A stretch of 44,629 nucleotides of DNA. Source: a virus. Shown here in pieces: positions 7,928 through 14,753 of this stretch (its first letter is position 1; each line of letters begins with the position of its first letter). A model generated the notes under the pieces. That model had not been told where the DNA came from and did no database searches. It was given only the letters and a program-made list of their open reading frames with translations. The stretch lies in the IMG/VR virus record IMGVR_UViG_3300043621_000102, positions 1 to 44,629 of that record; one strand, written 5' to 3'. Made by a program: the position numbers and the translations under genes.

Positions 7928-10647
7928 TGGGGGCCTCCCGGAGAGGGCAGGGGCGGACCGCCGGGACCATTGAGCGGAAAGGCGGAGGCCCTTTGGGTCA
8001 GCTGGCCGTAGGCCGTTGGCATGCGGCCGGTGGCGAGGGACTGACGAATGGTGTTGGCGGCTTCCGGGTTGATGGGGCCTGGGGGCGGGGCAGGAGGACG
8101 TTGGGGTTGGGGCATCATGGGTGGGCGGGGAGGGCCGGGAGGCATCATTGGCATGCCCTGGGGGCCTTGAGGGGGTTTGGGTTGTTGGGGCGCGCCAACC
8201 GCCGGGGGCTGGGGGCTGGTGGGGGCTGGGAGATCCGACAGCAGTCCGACCGCCGGGGCGTTGGACTTCATGGCTTGTTTGAACTCGTCGAGAGAGGGGA
8301 CGACGAGGTTGGACGTAGCCCCCGCCACCCACGCCTTCACCCAGGCATCGAGGGCGGATTTGTCCCGCTCGCGATCGTCCTCGAGGAGCAAGGAGGCGCG
8401 TTTGGTCTGCTGGTCCGCCCGGGTGTTCTCGATGTCGGCGTTGGTCTTCTTGTTCTGCACGTCGGCGAGGATGAGGTCGGTATTGGGCGGTGGCGGCGGG
8501 GTGGGAGGCGGGGCGAAGTCGGGCGGCAGGGCTTTGAAGTAGGAGCTGATATCGGCGATGTTCACCGTCTCCAGCATGCGGGCGAGCGTGTTGCGATACT
8601 CCGGCAGGCCGACCAGGGGGTTGGCGAGCCCCCCTTGCTGGATCAGTTGCTCCTGCTTCTGGGCGATGGCGCTGAGCATCTGGAGCCGTTCCTGGGGCAT
8701 GCCCTTGCCGCCGACATTGACCGCCGTCTCCCACTGGGTGGCGAGCGCGCGCGGGTCGATGGGGATCCATTGTTGACGGATACGAATGACGTTGGGACGG
8801 TCCTGCTGGCGCGCCAGCATCTTCAGGAGGCCCTTGTAGAGCGGGGCCAGCCCGGTCTCGGCCAGCGTGCGGGCCACCATGTCGAGGCGATCCTGGGCGG
8901 CGGAGGACTGCTGGGAGACGGCGATCGGGGCGGTTGATTGAAGTTCATCGACGGTCAGGCCCGCCGAGGCCCGCGTGATACCGGTGCGGGACTCGCGGAT
9001 CGTTTCGAGGACGGTCAGGATCGGCAGGGCTTCTTTCCCCATGAACGGCTTGGTCAGTTCGGCCACCGCGCCCTGCTGCGCCACGCGGATGATGCTGCCG
9101 ATCGCGGTCTGGCGGGTGTCGGCGAGATTGGCCTGGCCCACGACGACGGTCGTGCGCGGGAACATGGACTGACCCAAGGAATCCAACACACCGCGCATGA
9201 CGCGGGATTCGACCCGTTGCAGGTCCATGACCATGTCGGCCTGGGACTGGCCGATGACCCTGCCTGGCTCTCTGTAGGGGGTGAAGCAGGCGAGCGGGAT
9301 CTCGTCCGCTCGCTCCCACATGACGAGGTTTTGTGATGATCCGAGGAGATGGACGTGCAGCAGCTCGGAGACATTGTCGCCATCGGCGTCGCACCTGATC
9401 CAACCCTCGGCGTGGCGCACGATGGCCTGGCTCTTATCGTTGGGCGGGGCGCCGGTGATGTTGTGGCCCTGGGCGTTGGACCGCGCGATCAGTTCCGTCC
9501 GTTGACGCCCAGCCGAGCCACGTCCCGAGGCGATATTGGCGAGGATTTTGTCCTCCGGCAGGCCCGCCTCGATCAGGTCGGAGACGGTGCTGTCCTGGAC
9601 GATGAACAGGGCCGGGGTCTGTTCGACGGAGGCGGCCGAAGGGTCGATCCAGACGCTTTCGGTGAGGACGTGGGAGACCTGGGGCCACGCCTGGGTGGCG
9701 CTCCGGGTGATCGTGGCGCTCCAGTATTCGGCGGGCGCGCCCTGGGAGAGGTAGAGTTGGCCTTCGGGGGTTTTGGCGAGAGCCTGGGATTCGGCCGGTG
9801 TCATCGGGCGTCTGACGATGCGGGACGCCTCGATGCCGGGCTCGGAGAGGAGCATTTGAAGTTGGGGGAGTAAGAGACCGGCGGCGACCTCGGTGCGGGT
9901 GTGTTTCGAGGACCCCCAGTGCCACCGCACCCAGCCCGCCTTGCGGGTCAGGGCATCGAGCAGCGCGTCGTGGAGGACGGTCCAACCAGGATTGGCGGTG
10001 AACAACGCCCAGCGCGCGTAGTCCGTCGCCTGGCGGGCGAGGGATGTGGCGAGTTGATCGTTCTGGGCGGTGGTGTGATCCGAGGAAAGGGGCTGGAAGG
10101 AGACCGGGTCCTCGACGCCGGTGAAGATGCGGAGAAGAGAGGGCAGCGTCTGTCGGATGGTGTCGCGCACGACGGTCATCGTCAGCTTGGAGCGCCCGTC
10201 CTCCAGCGGCCCATCAGGCAGACCGGCGTAGTAATTCGAGGCGGTGACCCGCTCGCGGGACAGATACGCGTCATAATGCTGGGCGGTCTTGTAATAGAAA
10301 CGGGCGACGGCGTTGATTTCCACATCCGTCTTGCCGAGACGCTCGAAGATGATTTCCTGAGACCAGGGCGAGGCTGTTGGTTTTAGGGTGGGGCGCAGGC
10401 CGGCGGCGTAACGGCGGAGTTGTGGGGGGAGAGATTGATCAGAATCGGGCGGATCATCGTCGTGGGAGGGCGGCAAAAGGAACGCCAGCATCTGCTCGGA
10501 GGGGGAGGCGGACAGAGGGGTGGGCCGCATCCCCTGGGGAATGAGCCCTGGAATGGGTGGAAGCGGCGTGGGGCCGTTGGTGTTGGCGATCTGTTGGGGG
10601 GCGAGGAGGCCGGAAGAAGGGGGCGGAGGGGCGAGGGTCGCGCTCAT
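7924..10647 (-). CDS. Portal protein
   Basis: 907 residues. A Pro-rich N-terminus is followed by the portal core: EINAVARFYYKTAQHYDAYL, SKLTMTVVRDTIRQTLPSLL with RIFTGVEDPVSF, the long wing region, EIPLACFTPYREPGRVIGQS and VMDLQRVESRVMRGVLDSL, then a helical crown/barrel part with Gln-rich coiled stretches and an extremely Pro-rich C-terminus. These are features of large portals of SU10/P22-like podoviruses. It forms the dodecameric DNA channel and terminase docking site. Its ATG overlaps the stop of the frameshifted upstream gene. The Pro-rich ends are long for the family. Confidence 0.85.
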   Translation of the reverse strand: MSATLAPPPPSSGLLAPQQIANTNGPTPLPPIPGLIPQGMRPTPLSASPSEQMLAFLLPPSHDDDPPDSDQSLPPQLRRYAAGLRPTLKPTASPWSQEIIFERLGKTDVEINAVARFYYKTAQHYDAYLSRERVTASNYYAGLPDGPLEDGRSKLTMTVVRDTIRQTLPSLLRIFTGVEDPVSFQPLSSDHTTAQNDQLATSLARQATDYARWALFTANPGWTVLHDALLDALTRKAGWVRWHWGSSKHTRTEVAAGLLLPQLQMLLSEPGIEASRIVRRPMTPAESQALAKTPEGQLYLSQGAPAEYWSATITRSATQAWPQVSHVLTESVWIDPSAASVEQTPALFIVQDSTVSDLIEAGLPEDKILANIASGRGSAGRQRTELIARSNAQGHNITGAPPNDKSQAIVRHAEGWIRCDADGDNVSELLHVHLLGSSQNLVMWERADEIPLACFTPYREPGRVIGQSQADMVMDLQRVESRVMRGVLDSLGQSMFPRTTVVVGQANLADTRQTAIGSIIRVAQQGAVAELTKPFMGKEALPILTVLETIRESRTGITRASAGLTVDELQSTAPIAVSQQSSAAQDRLDMVARTLAETGLAPLYKGLLKMLARQQDRPNVIRIRQQWIPIDPRALATQWETAVNVGGKGMPQERLQMLSAIAQKQEQLIQQGGLANPLVGLPEYRNTLARMLETVNIADISSYFKALPPDFAPPPTPPPPPNTDLILADVQNKKTNADIENTRADQQTKRASLLLEDDRERDKSALDAWVKAWVAGATSNLVVPSLDEFKQAMKSNAPAVGLLSDLPAPTSPQPPAVGAPQQPKPPQGPQGMPMMPPGPPRPPMMPQPQRPPAPPPGPINPEAANTIRQSLATGRMPTAYGQLTQRASAFPLNGPGGPPLPSPGGPQ

Positions 10648-10884
10648 GACTGTTTCCCACCTTTCCGTTCAGTTCGGGCCTTGAACGCCCGCTCAAGGAC
10701 CGACATCCGGTCATCGAGGCTGATATTGATCGTCTTTTGCGTCAGGAAGATCTCACCGAGTTCCTCAACGACCCCCCTTCGCCAGTTCATCCGCCACCTC
10801 CTGGATGATGCGGCGCGCCCAGTTTTCCATGATCTCCCTGTGCTTCGGATTATCATCCACCGGCGGCCATGGCGCGTCATTCAT
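10644..10884 (-). pseudogene. Small pre-portal gene split by a frameshift
   Basis: ATG 10882-10884, with GGAGA seven bases upstream, opens a frame reading MNDAPWPPVDDNPKHREIM then NWARRIIQEVADELAKGG, which stops soon after a run of six C on the plus strand (10772-10777). A second frame takes over there (VVEELGEIFLTQKTINISLD, then RMSVLERAFKARTERKG) and stops at 10644 with an ATGA overlap to the portal start. Removing one base of the run joins both parts into one helical protein of about 80 residues that fits the gap exactly. This is a recent frameshift, a sequencing homopolymer error, or programmed slippage. Function unknown. Confidence 0.6.
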
Positions 10885-10906
10885 ACCAGATCTCCATCGG
10901 CTGTCC

Positions 10907-11356
10907 TCATGGGTTCCATCCGTTCGGTATGTCGAGCAGGCCCCTGGGCCATTCATCGACGACGGGGCGGCCGCCCCGGATCATGTCGCCGGTGTCTTTG
11001 GCGAGGTAATCGTGCAGCTGCCGGTAGCGCGCTTCCGCCTCGTCGCCACTGGCGTAAGAGGGGAATTTATCGAGGCCGATCTTCTGGGCGCGCGCGATGG
11101 CCTCATCCGGCGGCAGCTGGTGGCCACCCCAAAGGGTGGGGATGTTGTAAGTCTTGCCCCCGGGGCCCTCGAAGGACATCTGGATGAGGCTGGAGACTGA
11201 ACCATCCGGCTGCTCGAGCCTGCCGCGCCCATGCAGATTGGTCAGGTGCATGTTGTAGAGAAACTTCTCCTCGGGGGTCAGGCCGCCGAGCGCGGCCTCC
11301 GCCTCCGCCATGTGATTGGCGCGCGGGCCGGGTTCGACGGGATACAACAGGCCCAT
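10907..11356 (-). CDS. Small virion-module protein with phage IPT/DEAI-type domain
   Basis: 149 residues. The central part (EQPDGSVSSLIQMSFEGPGG, KTYNIPTLWGGHQLPPDEAI, then ARAQKIGLDKFPSYASGDEA) matches a small domain often seen alone or fused to lysins and virion proteins in phages: a hairpin with an IPT motif, a DEAI helix and a final YxxWLH-like helix (here YRQLHDYL). It sits between TerL and portal genes. No function is established to my knowledge; a virion role is inferred from the position. Confidence 0.6.
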   Translation of the reverse strand: MGLLYPVEPGPRANHMAEAEAALGGLTPEEKFLYNMHLTNLHGRGRLEQPDGSVSSLIQMSFEGPGGKTYNIPTLWGGHQLPPDEAIARAQKIGLDKFPSYASGDEAEARYRQLHDYLAKDTGDMIRGGRPVVDEWPRGLLDIPNGWNP

Positions 11357-12771
11357 TACACCAGGTCTCCATCGGCGAGGCTCATGTGCAGGGGGGCTTT
11401 ATCGAACAGGCCCGAGGTCATGCCGGACCCGACCCCCAGCCCCTGCTCGCAGAACGTAAGGTTCAACGCATCGGCGTGATCGCAGCTGGGGAGACCGCGA
11501 GAACGCATGCTTTGCTTGCTTTCGACCTGGAGCCTGCCATCGCTCAGGAAGGAATATCTTGGCATGAGGAGGTCATCGCGGAGGCGATCATGGCGCGGCA
11601 GGCGCACGTTGCGGTTGCCCAGCCACTCCTTGCAGCGCACCCATAACTCGTCTCGTAAGCGTGCGTATCTACCGGTGGTTGAGGCCGTTTCGGAGACATT
11701 GACGCCCAGAATGGGCAGGTTTTGCTCGTGCAGACGATCGACGACGCCGCTGCCAATACCGATCACGTCGATGCATATAAGAGAGGGACGGGCCGTGGGG
11801 GATTGTATGTCCCACTCCGCCTTGATGGCTCCGGCCAGTTGCATGGTGTCCAGGCCATGCCAGGCGCGCGGCATTTCGGTCACGACGCGCCCCTTTCGTT
11901 TCACGAGGACGGAGGCGTCGGTGCCGAATCGGGCGACATCGACGCCCCAGATTTCGATGGCGAGAGGATCGATCTCGATATCACGCAGCATGGCGCTATC
12001 GACGAGGTCGGCGCCGATCAGGGTGTTGTCGTCGGCGAGGGGAAATTCGCCGAGGACGCGGACGCGGAAAGCGTTTGAGTCCATGCCGTAGCGATTGGCG
12101 ATCTCCTCGACGAACTCCGAGGTGACCCTTTTAGAGGAGGCCGAGGAGACCTTCTGGGTATACCAACGATCCCGCTCCATCATATGGGCGCGGTAGAAGA
12201 AGCCGGTCGATCGAGTCGCGTTGCCGATGAGGAGCGTTATCGCGCCATGCGATGACATCGAGCCCGAGGCGGCCTCGAAGACCGATTCAGGAATACCGCT
12301 GGCCTCGTCGGCGATAAGAAGGATATGCGCTGAGTGCAGGCCGGCCATCGCCTCTGGCGTATCGGGCCGTGACGTTCTCGCGGTGACGAAACATTCCTGA
12401 TCGGCCTTTAGCGTGACGCGATCGGAGCGAATATCCCACAGATCGCGCCAGCCAGAAGGAAGAATGTTCAACCATTTGATGAACTCGGGCCATAGCGCGT
12501 CGAACAACTGGCTCGAAGACGGCGCGGTTATGGCGACCTTGAACGGCGCGCGGGTGCAGATGAACCATACACACAGCCACGCGGCGAAGCAGGTCTTGCC
12601 GACGCCATGCCCCGAACGAATGGCCAGACGGGTATGCCCGCGCGCCACCGCGCGCAGTGCTTCCAGCTGCCATGGGTCGGGCTCCACGCCCAGAATATCC
12701 CGCACGAATGCGATCGGCGCGCGGGCATACTTTTCGATCGCCGCGTGGAACGGGTTTATGGTGTCGTTCAT
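11356..12771 (-). CDS. terL: Terminase large subunit
   Basis: 471 residues from ATG 12769-12771, chosen because it overlaps the stop of the upstream membrane-protein gene as ATGA; a start four codons upstream is possible. Walker A is SGHGVGKT at residues 53-60 and Walker B with its catalytic Glu is in ILLIADEASG. The RNase H-like nuclease domain starts with GVDVARFGTDASVL, continues with CIDVIGIGSGVVDRL and ends with the third acidic site in DHADALNLTF. It pumps and cuts DNA into the procapsid through the portal. All key motifs are intact. Confidence 0.93.
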   Translation of the reverse strand: MNDTINPFHAAIEKYARAPIAFVRDILGVEPDPWQLEALRAVARGHTRLAIRSGHGVGKTCFAAWLCVWFICTRAPFKVAITAPSSSQLFDALWPEFIKWLNILPSGWRDLWDIRSDRVTLKADQECFVTARTSRPDTPEAMAGLHSAHILLIADEASGIPESVFEAASGSMSSHGAITLLIGNATRSTGFFYRAHMMERDRWYTQKVSSASSKRVTSEFVEEIANRYGMDSNAFRVRVLGEFPLADDNTLIGADLVDSAMLRDIEIDPLAIEIWGVDVARFGTDASVLVKRKGRVVTEMPRAWHGLDTMQLAGAIKAEWDIQSPTARPSLICIDVIGIGSGVVDRLHEQNLPILGVNVSETASTTGRYARLRDELWVRCKEWLGNRNVRLPRHDRLRDDLLMPRYSFLSDGRLQVESKQSMRSRGLPSCDHADALNLTFCEQGLGVGSGMTSGLFDKAPLHMSLADGDLV

Positions 12772-12953
12772 CTGCCCAGGCACTTATCGATGATCGCCTG
12801 CAACAAGATATTGCGGGCTTCGGTATTGTGAGAGAACACGAATAACACGACACCCATGAAAACGATGTTAAGCAGAAACAAAAACAACATCGCGGGAGGA
12901 AGAACCCGTAGAACTCGTTCCAGAAGTTGAATGAGGTTAAGGCTCATCATCAA
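12768..12953 (-). CDS. Small single-span membrane protein upstream of terminase
   Basis: About 60 residues with one hydrophobic segment (PPAMLFLFLLNIVFMGVVLF) preceded by an amphipathic stretch and followed by a polar helix (HNTEARNILLQAIIDKC). Its stop overlaps the TerL start. Several ATGs cluster at the 5' end, so the exact start is uncertain. It could be a holin or an accessory membrane protein; no spanin-like signal or lipobox is visible. Confidence 0.55.
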   Translation of the reverse strand: MMMSLNLIQLLERVLRVLPPAMLFLFLLNIVFMGVVLFVFSHNTEARNILLQAIIDKCLGR

Positions 12954-13205
12954 CCAGAATTATAAATTCTGATATCGTAACGTGTTTTCAAAATGGTGTG
13001 GGGGAATTTTGAAGGGGGTGCCAGTGCCATCGCCACACGCGCGGGCAGGGGGGCGGGCGCCCACCCGCGCGCCTGGGCGCGCGCACGCGCGTATGCGCCT
13101 GATCGCGCGATCATGTTGACGTTGACTTGATCTTTGACATTGGGATCATGTCCAAACGGACGATTGGTGACACACTCCACGTTTGAACGGATGATCATTG
13201 CGCTA
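12954..13205. other. Intergenic region between TerS-like and TerL block; possible packaging or regulatory site
   Basis: About 250 bases with no convincing gene (a possible 82-residue frame has poor composition). It holds a very GC-rich stretch at 13038-13110 with an inverted repeat, CGCGCGGG at 13038-13045 and CCCGCGCG at 13064-13071, next to alternating CG/GC runs, then an AT-richer part with repeated TTGAC/TTGATC words around 13115-13150. A location beside the terminase genes makes a pac/cos or promoter role plausible, but nothing proves it. Confidence 0.35.
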
Positions 13206-13586
13206 TCATTCCGTTGGCAAGTCTGTTGATGTAGACTCGATCGTTTCGATTGTTGGCGTTGATTGCTGCTCGATGAGGGTTTGAGAGATAGCCCGAGCCG
13301 CCACTAAGTGGAGCTCAATGGTGCTGTTGCTGTTGATGTCTAGGGACTGCGACGGCTTGCCCCAACCACGGTCCAGCAAGGCGACAGCCGCCGGCACGCG
13401 CGTTCGTTCATCCTGTAGCGACAGCACGAGCGCCGCTATCGCCGCCGGCGTATGAACCTTCGCCAGCTCCTGGATATCCTTGTACGCTTTTGGGCGGCCA
13501 TCCTTGTTCCCGGACTCACCAGGCTTCCATGAAGTAACCCGAACCTTGTTCGGATTCTTCAATCCTTTCTGCGTGTTACCAGGCAA
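13206..13586 (-). CDS. Putative terminase small subunit (DUF5681-like)
   Basis: 126 residues. The N-terminus carries WKPGESGNKDGRPKAYKDI, matching the WKPGQSGNPxGRP signature of DUF5681, followed by helices (ELAKVHTPAAIAALV, then RVPAAVALLDRGWGKP). Proteins of this kind often precede TerL in proteobacterial phages and are treated as DNA-recognition small subunits. The C-terminal 40 residues are Ser/Thr-rich and disordered. It is the first gene of the leftward late block. Confidence 0.6.
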   Translation of the reverse strand: MPGNTQKGLKNPNKVRVTSWKPGESGNKDGRPKAYKDIQELAKVHTPAAIAALVLSLQDERTRVPAAVALLDRGWGKPSQSLDINSNSTIELHLVAARAISQTLIEQQSTPTIETIESTSTDLPTE

Positions 13587-13676
13587 TTGAGACTAATCCC
13601 ATGCGGTGATACTGGCACGACACTGCCACGGTTTGTCTGTTTCGCCAACTATCTTCGCGCGACCCTGAAATACCCA

Positions 13677-13714
13677 TTGACCTATGAACGCAACGGGTCC
13701 ATATAGGTTGGGTC
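13677..13714 (+). promoter_or_regulatory. Predicted promoter with conserved downstream word (site A)
   Basis: TTGACC at 13677-13682, a 17-base spacer, CATATA at 13700-13705 and then GGTTGGGTC. The word CATATAGGTTGGGTC (13700-13714) occurs again, exactly, on the minus strand at 18188-18202 behind the same TTGACCTATG start and the same 17-base spacing. It should drive the small gene at 13756. The identical extension past the -10 element suggests a shared regulator or initiation factor. Confidence 0.65.
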
Positions 13715-13755
13715 AGCACGACACACCGCTTAACCAGTCAAACAGGATAACCACC

Positions 13756-13995
13756 ATGACCAGCACCATTAAAATCCAGATCAAGAACGTCTATGGGAAT
13801 GAGACAATCTACCCGGCTTGTGATCACGCCCGGTTCCTCGCCGCCATGGCGGGAACAAAGACTCTCACACCTGAGAAGCTCAGGCTGATTGAAGCGGCGG
13901 GATACAAAATCGAAATTGTTGTTCCGGCCGCTCTGGCGGCGGGATGGAACGGCGAAAGCGCCCGCCGCCGTGTTGGCGGCACCTTTGGATCCTGA
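13756..13995 (+). CDS. Small conserved early protein
   Basis: 79 residues from ATG 13756, with AGGA about 12 bases upstream; a longer in-frame form would begin inside the promoter. The sequence reads IKIQIKNVYGNETIYPACDH, then ARFLAAMAGTKTLTPEKLR and IEAAGYKIEIV, a pattern seen in small phage proteins of unknown role. It is the only plus-strand gene in this part and ends at a bidirectional terminator facing the resolvase gene. Confidence 0.6.
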   Translation: MTSTIKIQIKNVYGNETIYPACDHARFLAAMAGTKTLTPEKLRLIEAAGYKIEIVVPAALAAGWNGESARRRVGGTFGS

Positions 13996-14000
13996 ACCAA

Positions 14001-14022
14001 AAAGGCACCCTCGGGTGCCTTT
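14001..14022. terminator. Bidirectional terminator hairpin
   Basis: AAAGGCACCC and GGGTGCCTTT form a perfect ten-base inverted repeat, effectively an eight-base stem with a six-base loop. It has A runs on the left and T runs on the right, so it can end transcription from both sides. It lies exactly between the convergent small gene (stop 13995) and the resolvase gene (stop 14021). Confidence 0.8.
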
Positions 14023-14527
14023 ACTGTTTCTGGATCACGTTCCGCCAGCCATACCACGCCAGCAACACCGCGTCCGCCTCGTCATGGGTGAGGACCCGTT
14101 CCGGCTCACGCAGGACATCCCGCGCCATGGCGACGCCGGCCGCTTTGCCCGCCGCGCCTCCCCTGAGCCCATACGCGCCTCTCCAGACCGCCGGCTGGAC
14201 GTATTCCTCCCTCTGGGGGTTAAGAGCCGCCAGGAAGCCCTGTACGGCCCCGTATGCCCGCCCCAGGGCGAAGGCGGACCTCACGCCTTGCTGGGGTGAT
14301 GCGTGTTGGGCTTCGACGACGACCAGATCCGCTTTCATGATCATGGCCGGAAGCTCCATGTCATCGATCGCCCAGGGCCGAATGTGGCAATGGGCGATGG
14401 CGCCAGCCTCCACTCGGATAAGAGCGGCCGCGCCATTCACGCCGGGATCGATCCCAAGGATCAGTACGCCGCACACTTCACACTCACTCCCAACTTCTTC
14501 GTCCACACACTCTTTATACCCACACAC
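14021..14527 (-). CDS. RuvC-like Holliday junction resolvase
   Basis: Up to 168 residues. RNase H-fold motifs are in order: ILGIDPGVNGAAALI (first catalytic Asp), DLVVVEAQHASP (Glu), FALGRAYGAVQGFLAAL helix, YVQPAVWRGAYGL, and LTHDEADAVLLAWYG (last acidic pair). It should resolve branched recombination or replication intermediates before packaging. The first 20 residues (MCGYKECVDEEVG) are atypical, and a GTG about 45 bases downstream with GGGAG ahead of it may be the real start. Confidence 0.8.
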   Translation of the reverse strand: MCGYKECVDEEVGSECEVCGVLILGIDPGVNGAAALIRVEAGAIAHCHIRPWAIDDMELPAMIMKADLVVVEAQHASPQQGVRSAFALGRAYGAVQGFLAALNPQREEYVQPAVWRGAYGLRGGAAGKAAGVAMARDVLREPERVLTHDEADAVLLAWYGWRNVIQKQ

Positions 14528-14753
14528 TTATACATATATTCCTGTATATATATGATTCTATGATATTATATTATAAAGTGTTCAGTGTTCAGATATGGAA
14601 AGTGTGTAGATATAATCATCATTTTTTGGTGAACACCAACTGTTCAAGGTGTGTTCAGCATGGTGTGCAGATTGATAAAGGGTATTTAACTATAATGCTA
14701 TATACACACCTCTGCACACTCGAATCCGCACAGTGACTCATGTCTGTGCGGTT
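14528..14753. other. AT-rich region with TGTTCA iterons; candidate replication origin
   Basis: A 225-base gap far more AT-rich than the rest of the genome. TGTTCA occurs at 14579, 14586, 14641 and 14652, plus the reverse complement at 14630-14635; the first two are exact tandem heptamers (TGTTCAG). TATATA/ATTATA runs precede them at about 14530-14575. An inverted repeat CCGCACAG (14726-14733) and CTGTGCGG (14744-14751) stands at the 3' end of the primase-helicase gene and may act as its terminator. Iterons plus an AT-rich stretch beside a primase-helicase gene fit an origin. Confidence 0.45.

Noticed and set aside
8938-9336. Plus-strand frames across the portal gene
   Set aside because: Shadow frames caused by high GC; the portal frame is continuous and motif-bearing.
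12950-13198. An 82-residue minus-strand frame
   Set aside because: Ala/Arg/Pro-rich translation of a GC-rich palindromic stretch without ribosome site; treated as intergenic.
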